DNA from: JBEVEP01 sp040512755
GTDB lineage: Bacteria > Pseudomonadota > Alphaproteobacteria > Rhizobiales > Rhizobiaceae
Reading direction: 5' to 3'
Length of the DNA: 15,318 nucleotides
NCBI GenBank assembly: GCA_040512755.1
Contig: JBEVEP010000302.1
Coordinates: 1-15,318, forward strand
Shown piece after piece: positions 1 through 8,072 of the stretch (position 1 is the first letter of the stretch; every line of letters begins with the position of its first letter). The notes below the pieces were generated by a model, which ran no database searches, was not told where the DNA came from, and worked only from the letters and a program-made list of their open reading frames with translations. The position numbers and the translations under genes are program-made.

Positions 1-2966
1 CGCAATTTTCCGACGAACAGGTGCCGCAAGGCGGCCGGGCTTCTTTCAAAGTCATCGCTGTCGATCCGGACGGCGAGCGCGAGGCACTGTCGGGCCTTAA
101 CTGGTCGCTCGTGAAGATCGAGCGGAACTACCAGTGGTACCGGTCCGGCAATTCCTGGAACTACGAGCCGGTAACCTTCAGCAAGGCGGTCACAAACGGC
201 AAAATCGACGCCGGTGTGGGCCACGAAGCCGAAATCACTGTTCCGGTCGATTGGGGCCGCTACCGGCTGGAAATCGAAACCGACGACCCTTCGGGCCCCG
301 CGACGAGTTACGAATTCGATGCCGGCTGGTATGTGGAGGCCTCATCAACCGAAACGCCCGACGGGCTCGAGATTGCGCTCGACAAGGAAAGCTATGCGGC
401 CGGCGAGAGCGCCAAGCTAAAGGTTTCGCCGCGCTTTGCCGGTGAGCTTCTGCTGACGATCGGTGCCGAAAGCCTGCTGGCAGTGCAGACCGCCACAGTG
501 CCGGAAGGCGGCGCGACGATCGACATCCCCGTAAGCGCCGATTGGGGTGCAGGCGCTTATGTCACGGCTACGCTCTACCGCCCCGGCGACGCGCAGGAAA
601 CGCGCCTGCCGGCGCGCGCCATCGGCGTGAAATGGCTGAAGGTCGATCCGGAATCGAAGAAGCTTGATGTAGCGCTCGCGCTGCCGGAAAAGACCGGGCC
701 ACGCCAGACGCTCTCCGTACCAGTGACGGTGACCGGCATGGCATCCGGGAGCGAGGCATATGTCACGGTTGCGGCTGTCGATGTCGGGATCCTGAACCTT
801 ACGAACTACAAGACGCCGGATCCCGAAGAATGGTTCTTCGGCCAGCGGCAGCTCGGGCTCGAACTGCGCGATCTTTACGGCCGCCTGATCGACGGTTCGC
901 TCGGTGTTGCAGGACGGCTGCGCACTGGCGGCGATGGCGCGGCCATGTCCGCCCAAGGCAGCCCGCCAACAGAGAAACTGGTCGCGTTCTTCGCCGGCCC
1001 AGTGAAACTCGACTCCGAAGGAAAGGCCGTGGTCGATTTCGACCTGCCGCAGTTCAACGGCACGATTCGTGTCATGAGCGTCGCCTGGACAGAGGACGCG
1101 GTCGGCCACGCTTCGGCCGATGTGATCGTGCGCGATCCCGTGGTGGTCACAGCCGGCATCCCGCGCTTCCTTGCGCCCGGCGATACCGCACAGCTGAGGC
1201 TCGACATCGCCAATGCGGATGGCCCGGCCGGCACGTACGCGCTGGCGGTCGAGACCAATGGGGCCTTGCATGCGGGCAGTGCGGCGAGAGCCGTCACGTT
1301 GGAGCCGGGCAAGCGCTCGACGGTGACCATTCCGCTGATCGCCGACACGCCGGGTGACGCCACGGTCAATGTGAGACTCACGCATGCCAATGGCCTGACA
1401 GTAGAGCAGGCGTTGGCATTGCCTGTCCGTCCCGCGGCGATGCCCGTGACCACCCGGACGGTCGTCAGCCTCAAGGGGAACGGCGGCGCGATCACGGTTG
1501 ATCGCGAACTGCTGGCCGCCAGCCTGCTAGACGGCGCAAGCGTCAGCGTCGGCGTCTCACAATCCTCCGCGCTCGACATTCCGTCGCTGCTCCTGACACT
1601 CGACCGCTATCCCTATGGATGTGCCGAGCAGACGACGAGCCGCGCCCTGCCCCTCCTTTATGTGAGCGAACTTGCCCGATTGGCCGGAATGAACGATGAC
1701 CCCGCGCTTCGCGAAAGGGTCCAGGAGGCGATCTACCGGGTGCTCAACTACCAATCCTCGTCCGGAAGCTTCGGCCTATGGTCGCCCGGCTCGGGCGATC
1801 TGTGGCTGGATGCTTATGTCAGCGACTTCCTGACCCGCGCGCGTGAGCAGGGCTACGATGTTCCGAAGGAGGCAATGCTGCAGGCGATCAACAATCTGCA
1901 GAATTCGCTCGGCTACGACGTCGATGTCGAAGACCAAGGCAACGAGATCGCCTATGCGCTCTATGTGCTTGCCCGGAACAAAAAGGCGTCGGTCGGCGAC
2001 CTGCGTTACTACGCGGACACCAAGCTCGAAGCGTTCCAGAGCCCGATGGCTGTGGCGCAGCTTGCCGCGTCTCTTGCCCTTTACGGCGACACACAGCGCG
2101 CTGAATCGACATTCCAGGCCGCTCTGGCGCTAGCCCAGTCGGACAGGGAATTCGACAAGTACCGAGCGGATTACGCTTCGCCGCTGCGCGATGGCGCCGC
2201 CATGCTGGCGCTCGCCGCCGAAAGCAAGCCGGCCCCCTCGACGATACCGGCCATGGTCCAGTTCGTCTCGGCCGCGCGTAATCACGCGACGTACACAAGC
2301 ACGCAGGACCAAGCCTGGATGCTGCTTGCCGCGCGCGCGATCCGGGAGGGAAGCAAAGATATCTCGCTCGATGTGAACGGCGCGGCACATTCCGGCAACT
2401 TCTCACAACGCGTGAGCGGAGAGGAGCTGCTTGCCAATCCGATCACCCTGACGAATGTCGGCAAAGATCCCGTTGAAGCTGTCATTACGGCAGTGGCCGC
2501 ACCTGCCCAGCCACTGCCCGCCGGAGGCGAAGGTTTCACCATCGAGCGGACCTATTACCGGCTCGACGGAACGGAGGCCAATGTCACGCAAGCCACGCAG
2601 AACGAGCGTTATGTCGTCGTGCTGAGAATCCAGGAGCTGAACGATTGGCCGTCGCGGGTTCTCGTCAACGACCTCCTGCCGGCAGGCTTCGAGATCGACA
2701 ATCCGCGGCTGATTTCCAGCGCGGACCTGGCGAATTTCGACTGGCTGCAAAAGACAGAAGCCGCGCATCTGGAGTTCCGCGATGACCGTTTCGTTGCCGC
2801 ATTCGACCCATCCGAGGGCGGACAGCGTTCCGCCACGCTTGCCTATGTGGTGCGTGCGGTGACTCCCGGCCTCTTCGCGCATCCTGCCGCGACAGTGGAA
2901 GATATGTATCGGCCGGAATATTCCGCCCGGACCTCGACCGGCATGGTCGAAGTGACGGCGGAGTGA
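1..2966 (+). CDS. Bacterial alpha-2-macroglobulin family protein, C-terminal part (5' end outside window)
   Basis: Periplasmic or lipid-anchored protease trap of the bacterial alpha-2-macroglobulin (YfhM/ECAM-like) family. The reading frame is already open at base 3, so this is the C-terminal ~988 residues of a protein that in this family is usually about 1,500-1,800 residues long; the GTG at 21 is not the true start. In order I see macroglobulin-type beta domains, a conserved family stretch around DVGILNLTNY (about bases 780-900), the A2M domain following VAFFAGPVKL (from about 980), the thioester motif YPYGCAEQ (Cys codon at 1620-1622) within the alpha-helical thioester domain, and a C-terminal beta domain ending in a bacterial-type tail (LLPAGFEIDNPRL). 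The intact CxEQ thioester indicates a covalent-trapping type. The pbpC gene follows after 7 bases, the classic partner for this family. Signal peptide or lipobox cannot be judged because the N terminus is missing. Confidence 0.93.
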   Translation, partial: QFSDEQVPQGGRASFKVIAVDPDGEREALSGLNWSLVKIERNYQWYRSGNSWNYEPVTFSKAVTNGKIDAGVGHEAEITVPVDWGRYRLEIETDDPSGPATSYEFDAGWYVEASSTETPDGLEIALDKESYAAGESAKLKVSPRFAGELLLTIGAESLLAVQTATVPEGGATIDIPVSADWGAGAYVTATLYRPGDAQETRLPARAIGVKWLKVDPESKKLDVALALPEKTGPRQTLSVPVTVTGMASGSEAYVTVAAVDVGILNLTNYKTPDPEEWFFGQRQLGLELRDLYGRLIDGSLGVAGRLRTGGDGAAMSAQGSPPTEKLVAFFAGPVKLDSEGKAVVDFDLPQFNGTIRVMSVAWTEDAVGHASADVIVRDPVVVTAGIPRFLAPGDTAQLRLDIANADGPAGTYALAVETNGALHAGSAARAVTLEPGKRSTVTIPLIADTPGDATVNVRLTHANGLTVEQALALPVRPAAMPVTTRTVVSLKGNGGAITVDRELLAASLLDGASVSVGVSQSSALDIPSLLLTLDRYPYGCAEQTTSRALPLLYVSELARLAGMNDDPALRERVQEAIYRVLNYQSSSGSFGLWSPGSGDLWLDAYVSDFLTRAREQGYDVPKEAMLQAINNLQNSLGYDVDVEDQGNEIAYALYVLARNKKASVGDLRYYADTKLEAFQSPMAVAQLAASLALYGDTQRAESTFQAALALAQSDREFDKYRADYASPLRDGAAMLALAAESKPAPSTIPAMVQFVSAARNHATYTSTQDQAWMLLAARAIREGSKDISLDVNGAAHSGNFSQRVSGEELLANPITLTNVGKDPVEAVITAVAAPAQPLPAGGEGFTIERTYYRLDGTEANVTQATQNERYVVVLRIQELNDWPSRVLVNDLLPAGFEIDNPRLISSADLANFDWLQKTEAAHLEFRDDRFVAAFDPSEGGQRSATLAYVVRAVTPGLFAHPAATVEDMYRPEYSARTSTGMVEVTAE

Positions 2967-2973
2967 GAGCGGA

Positions 2974-5130
2974 GTGCGAAACGATGGTCGCTCTCCCTGG
3001 CGAGCAGCGCACACCGGAAAGAGGCTGAGCGAAACAGTGTCTGTGGCCCGAAAGCTTCTGCGACGAACGGCATTCGCCGTTGCAGGCGCTGTCGCGTTGT
3101 CGGCGATCGCTGCGGGAGGCTTCCTCTGGGCAGACAAGGCGTTTCCTCCGCCGCTGCCTGAAAAGCTGGCGGTATCGACGGAGGTCGTTGACCGCGATGG
3201 CGCGCTGCTCCGCGCATTCGCGACCAAAGATGGCCGCTGGCGCCTTGCGGTGCGCCTGGGTGATATCGACCAGCAATTCGTCGACATGCTGATCGCCTAT
3301 GAGGACAAGCGTTTCCGCGACCACAACGGCATTGATCCGTTGGCGTTGTTACGGGCGGCAGCGCAACTCGTGGGCAACGGACGCATCGTCTCGGGCGGCT
3401 CGACCATCTCCATGCAGCTTGCCCGGCTCGTCGAGCCGCGCGCAGGCCGGTCACTCGAAGCCAAGCTGCGCCAGGCCTTTCGCGCAATCCAGATCGAGCG
3501 GCGCCTGAGCAAGAACGAAATACTCGAGCGGTATCTCACGCTGGCGCCCTATGGCGGCAACCTCGAAGGCGTGCGGGCGGCGTCGCTTGCCTATTTCGGG
3601 AAGGAGCCGAAACGGTTGACGGTCTCGGAAGCGGCCCTGCTTGTAGCACTGCCCCAGCTTCCCGAAAGGCGGCGTCCGGACAAGAACCGCGATCTGGCGC
3701 TTGCCGCACGCGACCGCGTCCTGAACCGTATGGTGACGGCCGGTTTGCTGGACAAAAATGAAGTGACGCGTGCCGCAGCGGAGACGATATCCGAAAAAAG
3801 GGGCGACCTGCCTGCGCTCGCCGCCCACACAGCCGATGCAGCGCTGCGAGCCGCACCGGCCGAAAAGCGCCATCAACTGACGATCAAGAAGAGTGTGCAG
3901 GCAGGGTTGGAACAGGTCGCACGCGAGGCCGCGACGAAACTCGGCCCCAATCTCTCGGTTGCAATGCTGATGGCGGACGCGCGCACGGGAGAAATTCTGG
4001 GCGCGGTCGGTTCGGCGAACTATTTCGATACCGCCCGGCGGGGCTGGATCGACATGACGAAAATGGTCCGCTCGCCGGGGTCCACATTGAAGCCCTTCAT
4101 CTACGGCCTTGCTATGGAACAGGGACTGGTGGCGCAGGAAACCCTGATCGAGGATCGCCCGGCGAACTTCGCGGGCTACAGGCCCCGCAATTTCGACATG
4201 AGCTATCAGGGCGATGTCAGCGTCCGGCAAGCGCTGCAACTTTCGCTGAACGTCCCGGCAGTGCGCCTGCTTGACGCCATCGGCCCGGCACGGCTTGCCG
4301 CGCGGTTCCGCCGCGCCGGGGTGGTGCCGGAATTGCCCCCCGGCGAAGCGCCCGGCCTCGCCATCGGCCTCGGCGGCGTCGGCTTGACGCTGCGCGGGCT
4401 TGTGCAGCTCTACACAGGGCTTGCGAATGGCGGGCAGAGCCATCTTCTGCGCGACGACACCGAAAAGGTTCCGCCGTCATCCGTCGGAACGGCGATCCTC
4501 GAACCCCAGGCTGCTTGGCAGATCGCCGATATCCTTTCCGGCGTCAAACCTCCGAAGGGCTCCGCCGCCCGCGGCATCGCCTACAAGACCGGCACAAGCT
4601 ACGGCTATCGCGATGCCTGGTCGGTGGGCTTTGACGGCCGTTACGTTCTGGGCGTGTGGGTCGGCCGCCCGGACGGCGGCGCAGTGGCCGGTCTTGCCGG
4701 TTACGTTTCGGCAGCGCCAATTTTGTTCGACGGTTTTGCACGATCGGGCCTCGCCGCCGTGCCGCTAGGCCGTGCGCCCGCCGGAACCTTCCGATCCAAG
4801 CCCGACGAGCTGCCCGTGACAATGGTGCGCTTTGCGACGAATGAAGACGGACTGCCTGCGGCCGCAGCCGCGCCTGTCGAACCGCCGCCGCAGATCATTT
4901 TCCCGCCCGACGGCGCGCATGTCGATTTGACCGGCTCGGACCGCGCACCGCTGGTGCTCAAACTGCAGGGTGGACGCGCGCCGTTCCGCTGGCTCGCCAA
5001 TGGCAAGCCGCTCGCAGGCGTCGAGCGCAGACGGACAGCGACATGGCTGCCGGGCGGAACCGGGTTCTCGACTTTGACCGTCATCGATGCGGCAGGCCGG
5101 GCGGCGACTGTGAAGGTCTTCGTCGAATAG
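2974..5130 (+). CDS. pbpC: Penicillin-binding protein 1C (peptidoglycan glycosyltransferase/transpeptidase)
   Basis: Class A bifunctional PBP, 718 residues, which polymerises lipid II and cross-links peptidoglycan on the periplasmic side of the inner membrane. A short basic N terminus is followed by one membrane segment (about residues 33-52). The GT51 domain shows EDKRF with the catalytic Glu at 110, GGSTISMQLAR from 141, and a YLTLAPYGGNLEG stretch. The transpeptidase domain shows SxxK (Ser370, Lys373), SLN (Ser424) and KTGT (538-541). A C-terminal BiPBP_C-type beta domain (about 636-718) is the usual mark of PBP1C. The GTG start at 2974 follows the macroglobulin stop by 7 bases; GTG codons at 3037 and 3043 are alternatives that keep the membrane segment, so the first ~23 residues are uncertain. 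The pairing with the macroglobulin gene supports a joint defence and cell-wall repair role. Confidence 0.95.
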   Translation: MRNDGRSPWRAAHTGKRLSETVSVARKLLRRTAFAVAGAVALSAIAAGGFLWADKAFPPPLPEKLAVSTEVVDRDGALLRAFATKDGRWRLAVRLGDIDQQFVDMLIAYEDKRFRDHNGIDPLALLRAAAQLVGNGRIVSGGSTISMQLARLVEPRAGRSLEAKLRQAFRAIQIERRLSKNEILERYLTLAPYGGNLEGVRAASLAYFGKEPKRLTVSEAALLVALPQLPERRRPDKNRDLALAARDRVLNRMVTAGLLDKNEVTRAAAETISEKRGDLPALAAHTADAALRAAPAEKRHQLTIKKSVQAGLEQVAREAATKLGPNLSVAMLMADARTGEILGAVGSANYFDTARRGWIDMTKMVRSPGSTLKPFIYGLAMEQGLVAQETLIEDRPANFAGYRPRNFDMSYQGDVSVRQALQLSLNVPAVRLLDAIGPARLAARFRRAGVVPELPPGEAPGLAIGLGGVGLTLRGLVQLYTGLANGGQSHLLRDDTEKVPPSSVGTAILEPQAAWQIADILSGVKPPKGSAARGIAYKTGTSYGYRDAWSVGFDGRYVLGVWVGRPDGGAVAGLAGYVSAAPILFDGFARSGLAAVPLGRAPAGTFRSKPDELPVTMVRFATNEDGLPAAAAAPVEPPPQIIFPPDGAHVDLTGSDRAPLVLKLQGGRAPFRWLANGKPLAGVERRRTATWLPGGTGFSTLTVIDAAGRAATVKVFVE

Positions 5131-5168
5131 AATTGATGAACCGAAGTGCCACAATGCCCGACCCGAAA

Positions 5169-5186
5169 GGCTGATTGAAATCAGCC
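5169..5186 (+). terminator. Possible weak terminator hairpin after pbpC
   Basis: GGCTGATT and AATCAGCC form a perfect inverted repeat; as RNA this gives a 7-bp stem with a TGAA tetraloop, 38 bases after the pbpC stop. No T-run follows, so it is not a canonical intrinsic terminator. It may instead be a 3'-end stabiliser or a chance palindrome. Confidence 0.3.
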
Positions 5187-5326
5187 AGTTATGCATTTCC
5201 GATGAATCATTTTTGGCAGATCGCTGTTGCCTTCGGGCGGACCTACCAGTTATCAGACGCCGCAATGAACCCTCGCCGGGAACAGAATTCCTCCGTGGCG
5301 TTCGTGCAGCGAAAATCCTTCTCTGG

Positions 5327-5351
5327 CATAATGCCGGGCCCTATCCATAAT
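5327..5351 (+). promoter_or_regulatory. Candidate -10 boxes for the transporter operon
   Basis: Two CATAAT hexamers (5 of 6 matches to TATAAT) start at 5327 and 5346. Neither has a good TTGACA-like element at 16-18 bp upstream, so either both are chance matches or the promoter depends on an activator. The position, 60-85 bases before the ATG at 5411, is reasonable. Confidence 0.25.
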
Positions 5352-5395
5352 CGCCGTATCTGCGCGATGATCAGAAGCAGGCGCACGCTGGAAAG

Positions 5396-5410
5396 GATGT
5401 TGGTAACATC
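5396..5410 (+). promoter_or_regulatory. Inverted repeat abutting the start codon of the solute-binding protein gene
   Basis: GATGTT-GGT-AACATC is a perfect 6-bp inverted repeat with a 3-base centre, ending at the base before ATG 5411. The only Shine-Dalgarno-like sequence, AAGGA (5393-5397), overlaps its left edge and is 13 bases from the ATG, longer than usual. The repeat could be a small operator, or an RNA stem that shortens the effective distance between ribosome binding site and start or controls it. Confidence 0.4.
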
Positions 5411-7021
5411 ATGCAGGATCTAAGGATTTCGAGACGCGCGGTGCTTGCGGGAACAGCATCCCTTCTGGCGTCTACCGCGTTGCCGAGTATCGTAAGAGCC
5501 CAGGAGCCGAAGACAGGCGGTCGGCTCATCGCAGCCGCGGATTCCGAGCCGCGCAACCTCAATCCAGCGATCGTCGCTTCGAACGGCGTCTTCTTCGTCG
5601 CGAGCAAGGTCGTCGAGCCCTTGGCCGAAGCCTCTTTCACGGGCGAAAATGGACTGGAACCGCGTCTCGCCACGAGTTGGGAGGGATCGGCTGACGGTCT
5701 CTCTGTAACCTTCAAACTGCGCGAAGGTGTGACCTGGCATGACGGCAAGCCGTTCACCTCCGAAGACGTCGCATTCTCTGCGCTGGAGATATGGAAGCCG
5801 CTGCAGAACCTTGGCCGCGTGGTCTTCAAGGACCTCGAAGCCGTGGACACGCCGGATGCGCAAACGGCTGTGTTCCGCTTCTCAAGGCCGACGCCCTTCC
5901 AGCTTATCCGCAACGCCCTGCCGGCGCTTACCAGCGTGGTGCCCAAGCATATCTACGCCAATGGCGACATTGCCGAGAACCCGGCCAACAACGCGCCTAT
6001 CGGAACAGGGCCGTTCAAATTCGCGGAACATAAGCCCGGCGAATACTACCGGCTGGAGAAGAACCCGGACTATTGGGGAGATGGCCTGCCCAACCTGGAC
6101 GAGATCGTCTACCGCGTCCTGCCGGACCGCGCCGCGGCTGCCGGTGCGCTGGAGGCCGAGGAAATCCATCTCGCAGCCTTTTCCGCGGTTCCGCTGGCCG
6201 ACCTTCAGCGCATATCGCAGGTGCCGGGCATCGAAGTGATTTCGAAGGGCTACGAAGCGCTGACCTATCAGCTCGTCGTCGAGATCAATCATCGCCGCAA
6301 GGAACTGGCCGACCTGAAAGTGCGCCAGGCCATTGCGCATGCAATCGACAAGGATTTTGTCGTCAAGACCATCTTTCTCGACTATGCGACCGCCGCGAGC
6401 GGTCCGGTACCGCATAACAGCACGGAGTTTTTCGCGCCCGATCTTCCCGGCTATGCGTTCGACCCCGCCCGCGCGAACGCACTTCTCGATGAAGCAGGCT
6501 ACAAGCGCGGGGACAATGGGACGCGCTTCAGCCTGAAACTGCTCCCGGCGCCTTACTTCAACGAAACCAAACAGTTCGGCGACTATCTTCGCCAGGCGCT
6601 GGCGGAAATCGGCATAGATGCGGAACTGGTCAACAACGATGTGGCCGCCCATCAGAAAGCCGTCTACACAGACCACGCCTTCGATCTCGCGGTCGCGCCC
6701 CCAGTCTTCCGCGGTGATCCGGCAATCTCCACAACGATCCTCGTGCAGAGCGGCATTCCGGACGGCGTGCCCTTCTCCAATCAGGGCGGCTACAAGAATG
6801 CCGAGCTCGATGCCTTGATTGCAAAGGCTGCCGAAACGCTCGACCCGGCGGCGCGGATTGCGCTCTATCGCGATTTCCAGACAAAGGTTGTTGAGGATCT
6901 GCCTTTGATCAATGTCGCCGAATGGGGCTTCATCACCGTTGCCCGCAATTCGGTGAAGAACGTGTCCAACAATCCGCGCTGGGCTGTCTCGAACTGGGCG
7001 GACACCTGGATCGACGCGTGA
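5411..7021 (+). CDS. ABC transporter solute-binding protein, family 5 (DppA/OppA-like), Tat-type signal
   Basis: Periplasmic binding protein of the SBP_bac_5 family, 536 residues, which captures the substrate and delivers it to the permeases encoded next. The N terminus has a twin-arginine motif (ISRRAVLAG, Arg8-Arg9), a hydrophobic core and a likely cleavage site after residue 30 (VRA|Q); there is no lipobox cysteine. Family marks are PRLATSWEGSADG, FKLREGVTWHDGKPF and the EDVAFS stretch in the N-terminal lobe, then GTGPFKF and NPDYWGDGLPNLDEI further on. The family binds di- and oligopeptides, nickel complexes, opines and other small molecules, so the fold alone does not give the ligand. 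ATG 5411 is chosen because it places the Tat motif correctly. It is first in an operon with two permeases, two ATPases and an ATC hydrolase-family gene. Confidence 0.93.
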   Translation: MQDLRISRRAVLAGTASLLASTALPSIVRAQEPKTGGRLIAAADSEPRNLNPAIVASNGVFFVASKVVEPLAEASFTGENGLEPRLATSWEGSADGLSVTFKLREGVTWHDGKPFTSEDVAFSALEIWKPLQNLGRVVFKDLEAVDTPDAQTAVFRFSRPTPFQLIRNALPALTSVVPKHIYANGDIAENPANNAPIGTGPFKFAEHKPGEYYRLEKNPDYWGDGLPNLDEIVYRVLPDRAAAAGALEAEEIHLAAFSAVPLADLQRISQVPGIEVISKGYEALTYQLVVEINHRRKELADLKVRQAIAHAIDKDFVVKTIFLDYATAASGPVPHNSTEFFAPDLPGYAFDPARANALLDEAGYKRGDNGTRFSLKLLPAPYFNETKQFGDYLRQALAEIGIDAELVNNDVAAHQKAVYTDHAFDLAVAPPVFRGDPAISTTILVQSGIPDGVPFSNQGGYKNAELDALIAKAAETLDPAARIALYRDFQTKVVEDLPLINVAEWGFITVARNSVKNVSNNPRWAVSNWADTWIDA

Positions 7022-7045
7022 ACCTATCACGTCGCAGACTTGCAC

Positions 7046-7077
7046 CGCGCTTCCACCGGTGCTGAGGTTGAAGCGTG
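7046..7077 (+). promoter_or_regulatory. Intercistronic stem-loop between binding protein and permease genes
   Basis: CGCTTCCACC (7048-7057) pairs with GGTTGAAGCG (7066-7075) with a single C/T mismatch and an 8-base loop; a G-U and a C-G pair extend it to 7046-7077. It begins 25 bases after the binding-protein stop and ends 8 bases before the chosen permease start. In many ABC operons such hairpins protect the 3' end of the abundant binding-protein mRNA and lower expression of the downstream permease. No U-run follows. Confidence 0.55.
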
Positions 7078-7085
7078 AGCACTTC

Positions 7086-8072
7086 ATGACGCGGACCCTT
7101 CTTCTCATCCGGCGACGGCTTGTCACCAGCATTCCGGTAATGATCATCGTCATCATCGGTACTTTCCTGCTGCTGGAAGCGGCGCCCGGCGATGCCGTCG
7201 ATGCCTATGTCGTCTCTACCGGAGGCGATGCGGGGCTGATCGAAGCCCTGCGCCAGCGATGGGGGCTAGATCAGTCGCCGATGACGCGGCTTGCAACCTA
7301 TGTCTGGGCACTGCTGCATCTGGACCTCGGGTATTCGGTGACCTTCTCCCGCCCGATCCTCGACGTGATCCTGGAGCGTCTGCCGAATACTTTGCTTCTG
7401 ATGGGCAGCGCGACGGCACTCTCCTTCGGGCTCGGCTCGTTGCTCGGCGTGGCGGCCGGTGCGCATCCGGGGAGTTTTCGCGACCGATTTCTCTCGATCG
7501 GATCGCTCGCCCTCTATGCCGTGCCCGGATTCTGGCTTGGTCTCGTCCTAACGGTGATATTTTCCGTTCAACTGCGATGGTTTCCGTCGAGCGGAATCGA
7601 AACGATAGCGTCGGGCAAATCCGGCATCGCTCGCGCACTCGATATCGCCAACCACCTCGTCCTGCCGGTCGCAGCACTCGGCTTCATCTATCTGGCGCTC
7701 TACCTCAGGATGATGCGGGCAGGCATGGCTGAAGTCTGGCGCTTGGATTTTGTCCTCGCGGCGAAGGTGCGCGGCATTTCCCGCCGCCGCATCGTGTTGC
7801 GCCACGTCGCGCGAAATGCGCTGCTTCCTTTGATTACGATGCTCGGCCTGCAATCGGCGTCGATGCTCGGGGGCAGTGTTGTGATCGAGACAGTGTTCTC
7901 CGTCCCTGGCCTCGGCCGGCTGGCGCAGGAGGCCGTCGCGGGGCGCGACACACCGCTGCTCTTGGGGATCATTTTGGTCAGCGCTGTTCTGGTGATCGTC
8001 ATCAATCTGATCGTAGACATTCTTTACGGGGTGCTCGATCCGCGCGTGGGTTCCGGCGAGGCCGCAACGTGA
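7086..8072 (+). CDS. ABC transporter permease, DppB/OppB type
   Basis: Integral inner-membrane permease of the binding-protein-dependent transport family, 328 residues from ATG 7086. The N terminus shows the DppB-type pattern: a basic run (RRRL), a first membrane segment and then EAAPGDAV. About six membrane segments are apparent. The cytoplasmic EAA loop, which contacts the ATPases, is LAAKVRGISRRRIVLRHVARNALLP (Gly230), followed by GGSVVIETVFSVPGLGRL, typical of DppB. A GTG at 7059 would add nine residues, but it lies in the loop of the intercistronic hairpin and those residues do not resemble the family. No strong ribosome binding site precedes 7086, consistent with modest expression relative to the binding protein. 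The stop overlaps the next start by four bases (GTGA). Confidence 0.92.
   Translation: MTRTLLLIRRRLVTSIPVMIIVIIGTFLLLEAAPGDAVDAYVVSTGGDAGLIEALRQRWGLDQSPMTRLATYVWALLHLDLGYSVTFSRPILDVILERLPNTLLLMGSATALSFGLGSLLGVAAGAHPGSFRDRFLSIGSLALYAVPGFWLGLVLTVIFSVQLRWFPSSGIETIASGKSGIARALDIANHLVLPVAALGFIYLALYLRMMRAGMAEVWRLDFVLAAKVRGISRRRIVLRHVARNALLPLITMLGLQSASMLGGSVVIETVFSVPGLGRLAQEAVAGRDTPLLLGIILVSAVLVIVINLIVDILYGVLDPRVGSGEAAT

Larger units (their letters stand above)
5131..5410. other. Intergenic spacer upstream of the peptide-type ABC transporter operon
   Basis: This 280-bp gap has no convincing gene. It holds a small perfect hairpin shortly after pbpC (5169-5186), an 8-bp direct repeat CCAGTTAT at 5185-5192 and 5246-5253, two CATAAT boxes 19 bases apart (5327-5332 and 5346-5351) that could be -10 elements, and an inverted repeat abutting the start codon of the next gene. 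The promoter of the transporter operon should lie here, but I cannot pick one with confidence. Confidence 0.6.

Noticed and set aside
417..1385. 322-codon open frame on the minus strand opposite the macroglobulin gene
   Set aside because: Arg/His-rich shadow translation with no recognisable pattern.
3451..4443. 330-codon open frame on the minus strand opposite pbpC
   Set aside because: It lies over the GT51 and transpeptidase domains of a clear gene; no domain of its own.
5175..5423. 82-codon open frame in the spacer before the binding-protein gene
   Set aside because: It begins at a TTG without a ribosome site, shows no family pattern and runs into the start of a real gene in another frame.
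7059..7085. Upstream GTG start for the DppB-type permease
   Set aside because: It sits in the loop of the intercistronic hairpin and adds nine residues unlike the family N terminus; ATG 7086 gives the usual beginning.
5882..7156. 424-codon open frame on the minus strand opposite the binding-protein gene
   Set aside because: No family resemblance, and it covers a clearly coding gene and the intercistronic hairpin.
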